Below, piece after piece: positions 59,301 through 64,000 of a stretch of DNA of 64,000 nt (position 1 is the first letter of the stretch; the number at the start of each line of letters is the position of its first letter). Both the position numbers and the translations under genes were made by a program. This DNA comes from Aspidapion aeneum (Eukaryota; Arthropoda; Insecta; Coleoptera; Brentidae): contig OY755040.1 of the NCBI GenBank assembly GCA_963576565.1, positions 24,680,543 through 24,744,542 of the forward strand, written 5' to 3'. Under the pieces are notes generated by a model. That model had not been told where the DNA came from. It worked only from the letters and a program-made list of their open reading frames with translations, and ran no database searches.

Positions 59301-60092
59301 TTTTGACTAAAAATAGTTTTTAGAGAAAAACAATGTGTCAAGGATAAAAAATACCACGAAAAAAGAAAAATTTTGATTTCAAAATTTCCTCCTTTTTGGT
59401 ACGCCTATGGACTTATGTACATCGATGGAAAAAAATATGTCTATTCAAAACATAATCTCTTGGATTTTTTTAAAAGTTGACAGTTTTCGAGTTAATAGGG
59501 ACTTATTGCAATAAAGCTAGGCAGTAATAGTGCCGAGCACTGTTCTGACAGTTTTCCATTGAAGCAGTTTTTTGGCAGGGTTTTACAATGCCAGGGCAAC
59601 ATAAAATTGTTTTTTTTTTTTTAATTTTATATGTCCTAAACATCTCAACTTTTGAGATACGGGATGTTTGTAAAAAATCTGCCTTATTAATATCTGTAAT
59701 ATTGCTCCAGATATTTTTGTGAAATTTGGTACACACTTTCTATTGATCAAGAGGCATTGTCGGTAGGAATTCTCTTCGGTATTTTCAAAGAATATAAAAA
59801 TATGAATTTATTATGTTTTTTAATTAAAAGTAACTGTTAGAGCAGTTAATAAACTACAATATATGCTAAGAATATTTAAAAAATGAGGATAAATACACCA
59901 TAATTATGCAAACTTTCATAAACTTATTAAAAACATCATCTTTTTTTACCTAAAAGGCGGTTCCAAAAACAGTTTCTCGTTAACGTTTTCTATTCGCGCC
60001 ATTCCTACTGCAGTTCGTGGATCTATCATATTGGCCAAAAGTGCACAGTGCCAGTCGTCAAGGCTTTTAAGAGAGGCCAGTTGGCTTACCGC
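38267..60092 (-). CDS. SERAC1: SERAC1-like serine hydrolase, mitochondria/ER (5' end not seen)
   Basis: Ten exons join without a frame break to give 578 aa. They are 60092-59950, 57962-57839, 54620-54344, 53517-53266, 45268-45168, 42597-42462, 42335-42117, 41960-41802, 39482-39269 and 38378-38267. SERAC1 acts at mitochondria-ER contacts in phosphatidylglycerol remodelling and is also linked to mitochondrial serine transport. The N-terminal part seen matches the family's pre-helical region (SLKSLDDWHCALLANMIDPR). An armadillo-like stretch follows (LDGLSLLMEVHKRY), then the alpha/beta hydrolase: VDVVFIHGLLGGVFFTWRQ, YTYCWPKDWLGKDCKNMRVL, and the nucleophile elbow PIVWITHSMGGLIVKNML with Ser near residue 405. 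FYSTPHNGSKVA and the catalytic His region IPQDHLGICKPNN come last. Vertebrate SERAC1 is about 650 aa, so 100 or so N-terminal residues with the membrane anchor are missing, upstream of 60092 or beyond the window. The last two coding exons lie in tandem arrays. Confidence 0.93.
38461..39268. other. Spacer between the two SERAC1 arrays
   Basis: It is the last SERAC1 intron and contains a partial piece of the 1.05-kb unit at about 39110-39210. A minus-strand frame at 38461-38817 has no recognised homologue and no splice support. Confidence 0.4.
39269..39482 (-). CDS. SERAC1: SERAC1 penultimate exon (complete copy, catalytic His)
   Basis: The acceptor is ATATTTCAATTTCAG and the donor AATAACAG/GTCAGT, phase 2. 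It encodes CPQLQSMHKKFLEIADEIPM, VVTFVETKSTVVTAMKFNFL and GIGEYYEIPQDHLGICKPNN. Only this copy of the array continues past IPQ into the conserved DHLGICKP, so it alone can supply the catalytic His and a donor. Confidence 0.94.
39555..39817 (-). pseudogene. Truncated SERAC1 exon copy 2
   Basis: The acceptor and 61 codons are intact, to EIPQ. The frame then runs into array DNA (ECTADCYGRGAILRLLGCLS) and stops. It has one cluster of substitutions (GNPAIREYY instead of GNPGIGEYY). No donor of good quality follows. Confidence 0.8.
39890..40152 (-). pseudogene. Truncated SERAC1 exon copy 3
   Basis: Intact to EIPQ, with one change from the full exon (Met to Ile in QSIHKKF). It ends in the same 23-residue array-encoded tail and stop. 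Confidence 0.8.
40225..40487 (-). pseudogene. Truncated SERAC1 exon copy 4
   Basis: The protein-level sequence is identical to the true exon up to EIPQ; the differences are silent. It then enters the array tail and stops. Confidence 0.8.
40639..40822 (-). pseudogene. Truncated SERAC1 exon copy 5 with nonsense codon
   Basis: A base change turns the Ser codon after VEPQ into TGA, and a neighbouring change gives LLVEPQ in place of LFVEPQ. The acceptor is intact. Confidence 0.8.
40895..41157 (-). pseudogene. Truncated SERAC1 exon copy 6
   Basis: Intact to EIPQ with Tyr to Cys in GEYCEIPQ, then the shared array tail and stop. Confidence 0.8.
41205..41485 (-). pseudogene. Truncated SERAC1 exon copy 7 with 7-bp deletion
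   Basis: This is the first copy met by the transcript after the last single-copy exon. A 7-bp deletion after GNPG shifts the frame to SITRSLRNARQTVMAG and a later stop. Confidence 0.8.
41802..41960 (-). CDS. SERAC1: SERAC1 exon: post-nucleophile segment
   Basis: The acceptor is GCTTTCAG and the donor GAGAAA/GTAAGT, phase 1. It encodes TKGVVFYSTPHNGSKVANLS and WPSVEVQELRE. It is the last single-copy exon before the arrays. Confidence 0.94.
42117..42335 (-). CDS. SERAC1: SERAC1 exon: nucleophile elbow
   Basis: The acceptor is TTATACAG and the donor TGCAAAG/GTAAAT, phase 1. It carries VLGINYSTSLSMWAPICP and the nucleophile motif THSMGG; the family usually has S-H-S-M-G-G. Confidence 0.96.
42462..42597 (-). 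CDS. SERAC1: SERAC1 exon: Cys-rich segment and CWPKDWL
   Basis: The acceptor is TTTTTTTAG and the donor TTGGTTGG/GTAAGG, phase 1. CWPKDWL followed by GKDC in the next exon is a family signature. Several Cys residues precede it (GFETLEEECQGCYTYCWPKD). Confidence 0.92.
43754..43926. mobile_element. Short MITE with GTGGCGTACGCAG ends
   Basis: AGTGGCGTACGCAGGAGGGA at the left and TCTGCATACGCCAC at the right are inverted across about 170 bp. The CAGTGGCG start is shared with the hAT MITE at 48413. No clean target duplication is seen. Confidence 0.5.
44281..44436. mobile_element. hAT-like MITE with TAATTTG duplication
   Basis: CAGGGGCGGATCTAG and the inverse CTAGATCCAGGCCTG-like end (GTAGATCCAGGCCTG) delimit 156 bp. 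TAATTTG lies on both sides, a 7-8 bp duplication as in hAT elements. Confidence 0.65.
45168..45268 (-). CDS. SERAC1: SERAC1 exon: variable insert
   Basis: The acceptor is CTTTATTTCAG and the donor TATGAG/GTTAAT, a weaker GT site. It encodes a low-conservation acidic linker (LDPELPSQPSNKTSEYMRKL). Phase agreement on both sides supports it. Confidence 0.75.
45490..45898 (+). mobile_element. LINE fragment, reverse transcriptase C-terminal part (interrupted)
   Basis: Broken plus-strand frames read ELFIDENLTWKYHI and NKIIKCIHKLPFLEPTINLY, the region after the reverse transcriptase palm in LINEs. The element continues at 47226-47450 after two later insertions. Confidence 0.65.
45901..46385. mobile_element. 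Palindromic MITE, CAGGGTGT ends, TA target
   Basis: CAGGGTGTTTCCTAAA and TTTAGGAGACACCCTG are inverted, with TA at 45899-45900 and 46386-46387. Long arms pair (GGGCACCTTGAAGACTG, AATATTTCCGAAACCGTCCA, CAGGGGCGTACCAT) around a short loop at about 46110. Confidence 0.85.
46430..47225. mobile_element. Foldback element C (AAAATAGCGATGTA arms)
   Basis: CTCTGGAACGAAATAGCGAT at the left is mirrored at the right by ATCGCTATTTCGTTCCAGAG. The arms are 15-20 units ending in ATAGCGA. The centre has GGATCCTAGAGGGTGTGAAT and an AACCGAACC/GGTTCGGTT palindrome. It has the same unit and centre as element A at 2937. Confidence 0.85.
47226..47450 (+). mobile_element. LINE fragment, C-terminal continuation
   Basis: The frame ILNYNLPESFKNIPTIRRFK then TNIKKHFL and stop is the usual C-terminus of such LINEs. 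It continues the fragment at 45490-45898, split by the MITE and foldback element C. Confidence 0.65.
47551..49620. mobile_element. Foldback element nested in the pogo-like element
   Basis: CAATAGGGTAAATCGTCACC at the left and GTGGACTTACCCAATA at the right are inverted. Inner arms near 47880-47965 and 49170-49290 (GTTTTCTAGACTATTTATTT and its inverse; ATCATGGGATGACAGTGGG and its inverse) also pair. The loop holds a hAT MITE. Confidence 0.65.
48413..48850. mobile_element. hAT-like MITE with perfect 8-bp duplication
   Basis: CAGTGGCGGTTCATCC and the inverse end GCGCCACCACTG delimit 438 bp, flanked by TTTAAGAG at 48405-48412 and 48851-48858. It is non-coding and is the innermost layer of the nest. 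Confidence 0.85.
49851..50462 (+). mobile_element. TAGCTCACAC dispersed element, copy 3
   Basis: Same order of parts as copy 1: AGCTCACAC hairpin, GTCT microsatellite, AACGACCAACGCGCATAACT, two sub-repeats, CTAGTGTGAGCTTA and ATTGGCAGAGTAT. It is about 120 bp shorter than copy 1. Confidence 0.82.
50757..52189 (+). mobile_element. Tc1-like DNA transposon, nearly full length
   Basis: Inverted ends of at least 26 bp start CACACATCGTCAAAAGTCTT and reach the GGCCCCCC step, bordered by TA at 50755-50756 and 52190-52191. The single gene inside is damaged. It lies in the 8-kb SERAC1 intron in antisense orientation. Of the mobile elements in the window it is structurally the most complete with coding DNA. 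Confidence 0.92.
50976..51967 (+). pseudogene. Tc1-like transposase, DD34E, broken
   Basis: Translation from ATG gives a paired HTH domain (RIVALHQEGLSNHLIARRLN; then GRPRVTSEREDHYMV) and the catalytic core. The core has the first Asp in FSDESRFGL, the second Asp in FIFQDDNARPH and Glu in DMNPIEHVWD, with 34 residues between the last two. After PTMTGEMNLE about 40 bp are lost and the frame changes. A TGA follows RRISN, and the tail PPTTLQQLTAAVQEEWNNLP runs to 51967. These lesions make it inactive. Confidence 0.92.
52255..52992. mobile_element. Foldback element with about 200-bp arms
   Basis: AAATTTATTGCAGCCAACAG and inverse TTGGCTGCGATAGATTTTC bracket 740 bp. Inner arms TTAGACTAGATCC, AAAGTTATATATAAAAGT and AAAAAGCCTACAACTTTTG recur inverted. 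It is non-coding. Confidence 0.75.
53266..53517 (-). CDS. SERAC1: SERAC1 exon: start of alpha/beta-hydrolase domain
   Basis: The acceptor is TATCGATTCAG and the donor TTGATGG/GTAAGA, phase 1. It encodes ARALANLDEDNSSQYSRNMY, then the first hydrolase strand and oxyanion loop VVFIHGLLGGVFFTWRQRLP. Confidence 0.95.
53637..54235. mobile_element. hAT-like MITE with perfect 8-bp duplication
   Basis: CAGGGTTGCCAGA and its inverse TCTGGCAACCCTG delimit 599 bp, flanked by CTCAGGTA at 53629-53636 and 54236-54243. Several TCCCGCTTTTT repeats lie next to both ends. It is in a SERAC1 intron and has no coding sequence. Confidence 0.9.
54344..54620 (-). CDS. SERAC1: SERAC1 exon: armadillo-like region
   Basis: The acceptor is GATTTTTAG and the donor AAGTCAG/GTAAGG, phase 1. 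It encodes two helix pairs (EQEVLPVCLESLVHHTSVER; LDGLSLLMEVHKRYSNDLNV; ILSNMSYHRRLLEPIF). Confidence 0.93.
54757..55090. mobile_element. Foldback MITE, CCCAGCACCTAAATA ends
   Basis: CCCAGCACCTAAATATGATT at the left mirrors AATAATATTTAGGTGCTGGG at the right. The ACTAGTTG and CAACTATTG steps and the T/A-runs also pair. A CAGGGTGATCATTTATATTT stretch just outside (54653) may be an outer end. Confidence 0.65.
55091..56212. other. SERAC1 intron sequence, no exon seen
   Basis: Contains a direct duplication of about 100 bp around TTTCTGGGTAAAC (about 55765 and 55860). No conserved coding segment on either strand. Confidence 0.35.
56223..57059. mobile_element. Foldback element D (GATCGAAAAACAAAA arms), 10-bp duplication
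   Basis: GGGTGGCGGAACAAAGATCG and its inverse at the right end are exact. GGATTTTAAT flanks the element at 56213-56222 and 57060-57069. The left arm has about 17 units of 15-16 bp ending GATCGAAA; the right arm is the inverse set. The centre has GGATCCTAGAGGGTGT with a CCGAACCGGTTCGGTT palindrome. Lys/Arg/Ser-rich and Phe-rich frames across it are repeat artefacts. Confidence 0.92.
57088..57133. mobile_element. Micro-hairpin H4 with 8-bp target duplication
   Basis: A 46-bp stem-loop, TAAGGTCACTATATCACGAA to its inverse ending GTGACTTTA, flanked by ATGTCAGT at 57080-57087 and 57134-57141. It lies 18 bp from the right flank repeat of foldback element D. Confidence 0.88.
57450..57812. mobile_element. 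Dispersed repeat with ACCTTCCTAGCC ends (copy 2)
   Basis: It starts ACCTTCCTAGCCC and ends GGACTAGGGAGGCA. The interior matches the copy at 10702 (ATCAGCCTTGAATTTTTTTG, CTACGAAGTTTTTGGTT, GCTGTCATTAGCATTAATAG, ACAGACGTCACGACGA). It ends close to the 57839-57962 SERAC1 exon. Confidence 0.75.
57839..57962 (-). CDS. SERAC1: SERAC1 exon
   Basis: The acceptor is CCCTTTAG and the donor GAACAT/GTAAGT. It encodes YHNYNNDMLSNAMRDFLIKV and YEKSQHPCLGYFLSKIFVYE, a helical region. It joins both neighbours in frame. Confidence 0.82.
58268..59490. repeat. Large imperfect palindrome with a SERAC1 exon fragment in its loop
   Basis: Left arm steps TTAATAACTCGAAAACTGTC, TATGTTTAGTCAAA, GTATACAGTTATATATTTTA and TGATTAGTATTAACTCGAAA recur inverted on the right at about 59470, 59300, 59285 and 59120. 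The arms are about 400 bp and the loop about 430 bp. The loop contains a decayed copy of the neighbouring SERAC1 exon. Confidence 0.8.
58935..59024 (-). pseudogene. Decayed duplicate of a SERAC1 exon
   Basis: On the minus strand it reads ALLANMIDRRSAIGRARIKN and VKLFLEPLL then a stop, against ALLANMIDPRTAVGMARIEN in the true exon at 59950-60092. DNA identity over 90 bp is about 80%. The acceptor side and donor are lost, so it should not be spliced in. Confidence 0.85.
59950..60092 (-). CDS. SERAC1: SERAC1 exon (first one recognised)
   Basis: The acceptor is TATTTTAG and the donor CCTTTTAG/GTAAAA, phase 2. It encodes SQLASLKSLDDWHCALLANM, then DPRTAVGMARIENVNEKLFL and EPPF, a conserved pre-hydrolase stretch. 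Confidence 0.88.
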
Positions 60093-60119
60093 CTAAAATA
60101 TTCAAATAGAAGCCTTAAC

Positions 60120-60173
60120 TAAGGACCCTCATCGTAAAGCAAGCTTTAGCTTGCTCTACGATAAGTGTCCTTA
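60120..60173. mobile_element. Micro-hairpin H5 with near 8-bp duplication
   Basis: A 54-bp stem-loop TAAGGACCCTCATCGTAAAG to its inverse ending GTGTCCTTA. The flanks GCCTTAAC (60112-60119) and GACTTAAC (60174-60181) match at 7 of 8. Its stem matches the hairpins at about 35266, 36505 and 37555 in the SERAC1 terminal-exon units. Confidence 0.75.
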
Positions 60174-60269
60174 GACTTAACAGGTGGATAAGCTATAGCT
60201 TTCATATCAATTGATCAATCAAGAATACTAGTCCACAGAACCCGGTCTATTTTTTAAGACACGCCCTGT

Positions 60270-60618
60270 ACACTTTTTCCTCTGCCGAAATTCTTGAAAA
60301 TGATCAGTAAACAGAGTGTGCAGGCGCAGACATCGTTGAAGCATCGGATTGACTAAACCAAGCATACGATTTGTAGGACAAGTTGTCATTTACTTTTAAA
60401 CACATTTTTAAGCCACATAAAAAAAATTGCTGGTTACTAATTCGTTATTGTTACTTTTTAGTATGGTTATTTTGGCTTGTTTCGGGTGGGGGACACGGCT
60501 ATGAAAGCATAAAATTTCTAAACGTTTTTAATGCTTGATATCAAGCTATATTTATCTAAATCCCGCTTGTTACTCATCACTTAATAAATAGACTGGTGTG
60601 CTGTGGACTATAATACAC
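60270..60618. repeat. Diverged copy of the non-coding part of the SERAC1 tandem unit
   Basis: GTGTGCAGGCGCAGACATCG, then GACTAAACCAAGCATACGAT, TTGTAGGACAAGTTG, and AATAGACTGGTGTGCTGTGG follow the same order as in the units at 35670-36000. Together with hairpin H5 this suggests that the tandem unit contains an old mobile element. Confidence 0.6.
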
Positions 60619-62026
60619 AAGGCGCCGCATAAAATGCATACGCCGATTTAACGTGGTAAAATTTAGGCGTTACATTTAAGTACCCTTATTAATCAAAGAT
60701 TATATTATTTGACAAATACATGACATTATCGGTTCTTGTTGTTTGTCCAAGTTTTCCAAAATGCCTCCACAAATTGCCGAATTTGATAAAGCTTAAATTT
60801 CGGCCAAATTAGATGCCGGTTGGTCGGTTCGTTCAGTAGCCGCTCACTATGGACGAAACGCGTCGACGATTGTGCGAATCAAAAGAAAATATGAAGAAGA
60901 GGGAAACGTTCGAAGAAAGCAAGGTTCATCACTGGCTTGACCAAAATCAACACGCTCCAAGAAGATCAGCAACTAATTTTTGGACGAACATCCTTTTTCC
61001 AACGCCAAGAATTTCCTTAAATTTTCCTGGTTCACTCACAGCGAGTCGAAGGTGAATAAGGTGTTCCAGGTTAGGATGTCGCCTGGCAGCCAAAAAAAAT
61101 ATTTTTAATATAGAAAAGAAACAAGCCTGCCTCATTTTCTAACTCTCTGGAAAATGAAGAGAGAGAAGATATTTCAATCACACAGTGATCGAAAACAAAT
61201 TTTAGTTTATTGGTCACCAAGAATATATTATATTTCAGGAAACGAAGACTTTCAGTGAATGTTTGGGGCTTTTTTTAGAACTCTTGGTAGGTTTAATGCT
61301 AAGGCTTAAGTTACTATCATGAGAGACGTCATGCTTGCAGATGGTTTTGTATACCAGCAAGACAACTGCCCTGTCCACACAGCCCAAATATCACGACAGT
61401 GGTTTCAAGAGAACAATGTCGAGGTTTTGCCATAGCCAGCCAAAACTTCGATGTCAATCCATTCAAAAACGTGTGGACTTATTTCAAGAAAATTAACAAA
61501 AATGAATATTATTTCTAGAAACGCGAACCAACTTATGGAACTTATTATACAAGCATATGAAGACTTCATTCAGGCAAATCCAAATTTATTTCAAAATTTA
61601 CCTAATTCAATGTCTAGAAGACTAGCAAGTATTATCCAGGCCGATGGTGCACTGACACGTTATTAAATAATATTGTTTTTTCTAATTTCTTTGATTTGCT
61701 AATAATATGACTGGAGCGCATTTTGGTTAAGTCAGTGTCTTGTTTTCGCCGAACATTTCCCTCTTCATATTTTCTTTTGATTCGCACAATCTTGGACTTG
61801 TTTTATCCATAGTGAGCGGCTACACGGCGCACCAACCAACCGGCGCGGCGTCTTATTTGACCTAAACTATTTTTTTTGTATTATTTTCAAAAAAAAATTA
61901 TTAGTACTTAACATTAATTAGCAGCCTAACTAGTTTATTTATTTGTCTAAAAAATTAACCTTTTTTGCAAAAATCAGTAAGCCCAGCAAACAGCAAACTT
62001 CTACTGTACGCATTTTATGTGGCGTT
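60619..62026 (+). mobile_element. Relic of a second Tc1-like transposon
   Basis: GGCGCCGCATAAAATGCATA at the left and GTACGCATTTTATGTGGCG at the right are inverted. The plus strand carries HTH remains (AKLDAGWSVRSVAAHYGRNA, then STIVRIKRKYEEEGNVRRKQ) at 60800-60920. It also has core remains (FVYQQDNCPVHTAQISRQWF) near 61345-61410, with many stops. A second, inverted copy of the HTH part lies at 61745-61865. Confidence 0.75.
61745..61865 (-). mobile_element. Inverted HTH fragment of the Tc1-like relic
   Basis: The minus strand reads VRRVAAHYG then a stop, and IVRIKRKYEEGNVRRK, matching the plus-strand HTH about 900 bp away. It shows an inverted duplication of the 5' part of the element. Confidence 0.65.
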
Positions 62027-62193
62027 TTCTGTACAGTTCAGGAATTTTCCTTTTCTTTCTCTCTAAGAAATTGTCAAGTTCTTCTCTGATTATAACTAAC
62101 TAACTTCAGATTATAATTATTTGTTTAGTTTAAAATTTTACTTTTTTCTTCTGAAAAAAGACATTTTGTATTTGGAGAGTATTTATTTGTATG

Positions 62194-62640
62194 TACAGGG
62201 TGTCCCAAATACGATGTTTTTGGTAGGATTAAATTGTCTCTACGGAAGATAGAAAATACCTTACTCCCACTTGCGAAGCTCTATTTTTAAGAGAACTTTA
62301 AGGGTAAAAATCGCATTTTGATATAACAAACTTTTTTTTAGCTAGGGGTTTTTTGAAAAGTAACAAATTTTTTTATTTTTGAAAATTTTATTTTATTGTA
62401 AATTTTGTTTTTTATAATTTTTTTTGGCAAGAATTCAATTGTCAAATTGAATTTTATGTGTCAATTTTCGTTTTTCAAAAATAAAATTACATCGAAATGA
62501 GAGTTTCATAAATAAAAAAGTTATATGCCCCCTCCTAAATTGCAGACTTTTTAAAAACTAACTGACGCTAAAAAACGGCTTGCCATATCAAGATGCGGCT
62601 TTCACCTTTAATCATTCTTTGAAAAAACATAGAATTTTGG
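62194..62640. mobile_element. TACAGGGTGTCCCAAATACG-type repeat
   Basis: The start TACAGGGTGTCCCAAATACG followed by GATGTTTTTGG matches the region at 33190. The later AAAAACGGCTTG, TCACCTTTAATCATTCTTTG and TTTTGGACACTTTGTA also have counterparts there. Only one end is clear. Confidence 0.5.
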
Positions 62641-62649
62641 ACACTTTGT

Positions 62650-63000
62650 AAAAACAATTTTGAATTATTTTTCCCTTCATTTACAATATTTGTTACTTTC
62701 CTGGGCTACTGACAGTAATTTTCGAGCATAAAAAACTTTTGAGATTCTATTATACTTTCCAGAATGCCATTTTTCTCATATTCAAAAAATGGTTCGATTT
62801 CTATTATGTCCTATAATATAATCTGTTGTACAAAAACAATTTTTTATTATGTTTACCTTTAATCTACAATATCTATTATTATCCTGGGCTACTGACAGTA
62901 ATCTTCTAGCATAAAAAAACCTCCAAGAATCAATTATACTGTTCAGAATGCTATTTTGTTTGTATTCAAAAAATGGTTCGATTTCTATTATGTCCTAAAA
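62650..63000. repeat. Tandem duplication, about 177-bp unit
   Basis: CCTGGGCTACTGACAGTAAT and GGTTCGATTTCTATTATGTC occur twice in the same order. The copies differ by roughly 15%. Non-coding. Confidence 0.8.
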
Positions 63001-63114
63001 TAATTAATTTGGTTTTAAGGTAAAATCAATGAGAATATTTTTCCCCAACAAAATACTTTATAAGCCTTAAATTGTATGTAAAGGTGTCTACTAGTAAGTC
63101 AGGGTATATGGTAA

Positions 63115-63910
63115 TTGTGTACAAATTTTTGTTATTGTACTGCTTTTCCCTCCAGAAATGTGAAAGTAACCTCAAAGAGGTTATGTTCATCCATTTATGT
63201 TCTCCGTAATATCTCAAAAATAGTAGAAGAGGACACACTTAAGTTGGCATACTACGGGTTGTTCCACTCTATCGCTGTGTATGCACTCCTGGCCTGGGGT
63301 CACTCAGCACATACCTCACGCATCTTTGGTTTACAGCGCAGAGCAGTCAGAATCTTGGCAGGCATTAAATATCGAGAAATGTCAAACCTTTTTTTCAAAA
63401 TCTGGGTATATTGACTATTCCATCGCAGTATATCTTAGAATGTCTTCTTTATTTTCATAAAAACTCGCAAAGTTACACAAGGGTTGAAGACATACATCAA
63501 CATAATACGAGACACAGAACTGATGTTCGAGTGCAGTTTCTTCGGCTCGGGACCTCTAGGAACCCAACATTACATTATGCGCCTGTCTTATATAATAAAC
63601 TCCCTCAAAGTACAAGAGATCTACCATTTAATGCATTTAAATTTAAACTAAAACAATTTCTAATTAAACAATGTTTTTACTCCATCAGTGAATTTTTAGC
63701 TTATCAGGTATCAGATCTGGATTTGTTTAAATTTTTGAATGTGTTGTGAGCCAGAGTGTATTTTAGCTTTAACAATAGTGTTTTTAATAATTTATGTTTT
63801 GTTCGTTAACATTTTAAATGAAACAACCTACATTAAGATTAACTGTCTATTATAGGGATTTAGAAAAATTGTACCAATTTTTGACCATATTGTAAAACTT
63901 CTGTTTTTTA
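63115..63910 (+). mobile_element. 3' end of a jockey-like LINE
   Basis: Two overlapping frames carry the C-terminal part of a reverse transcriptase: YYGLFHSIAVYALLAWGHSA, FGLQRRAVRILAGIKYRE, a frameshift near 63405, then LTIPSQYILECLLYFHKNSQ and the tail PVLYNKLPQSTRDLPFNAFK with a stop at 63747. AT-rich 3' sequence with AATAAATC follows. It shares its C-terminal pattern with the LINE at 26540-29990 but is a different copy. Confidence 0.85.
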
Positions 63911-64000
63911 ATGAAATAAATCAAACTTGTCAATATATAAGTTTCTCTTTAATGCTAAAATAAACTTCAGATTATTTTTTACTAATATTTCTATTTTGAA

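Noticed and set aside
61980..62100. Possible upstream SERAC1 exon (minus strand EELDNFLERKKRKIPELYRK)
   Set aside because: It follows a CAG and is charged and helical, but it runs into the inverted end of the Tc1-like relic and does not match the expected SERAC1 N-terminal region.

Overview
This is an AT-rich nuclear window from an insect; the order cannot be fixed from sequence alone. The evidence is four spliced, conserved animal genes with short GT-AG exons in long introns. These introns are packed with insect-type mobile DNA: jockey-like LINEs, Tc1/mariner, pogo, hAT and piggyBac derivatives, and many foldback elements. There is no bacterial gene organisation, and nearly all long ORFs outside the exons listed are chance or repeat-derived.

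Gene layout, left to right. (1) A HINT1-type histidine-triad gene, + strand, three exons, 3998-7524, 153 aa. Its first exon encodes a mitochondrial-type leader. (2) A crotonase/enoyl-CoA hydratase-family gene, - strand, five exons, 18937-9580, 277 aa. (3) CHMP7, the nuclear-envelope ESCRT-III subunit, + strand, three exons, 23730-32904, 427 aa, with a 7.2 kb first intron holding a dead LINE. (4) SERAC1, - strand, ten exons recognised from 60092 to 38267, 578 aa seen. Its 5' end lies further up and was not found. The genes alternate in strand (convergent, divergent, convergent) and do not form an operon or a shared pathway, although HINT1 (long form) and SERAC1 both point to mitochondria.

The 3' end of SERAC1 is unusual. 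The penultimate exon, which carries the predicted catalytic His, lies at the end of a 335-bp tandem array of seven units. Six units keep the splice acceptor and most of the exon but lack the His-containing end and the splice donor. The terminal coding exon is itself present three times in a tandem array with a period of about 1.05-1.1 kb. A further decayed piece of another SERAC1 exon sits in the loop of a large palindrome at 58.3-59.5 kb.

The mobile DNA shows two recurring designs that may be undescribed. The first is a set of 46-65 bp hairpins that share only a short terminal motif (TARRG-type); several are flanked by 8-bp target-site duplications, two of them in one 250-bp stretch. The second is a set of 0.75-0.85 kb foldback elements whose arms are runs of short units (AAAATAGCGATGTA, AAAATAGCGCAGGAC, GATCGAAAAACAAAA) around a palindromic centre; three of the four share the centre motif GGATCCTAGA. 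Clear nesting (LINE, then pogo-like, then foldback, then hAT MITE at 45.5-49.8 kb) gives a relative insertion history.
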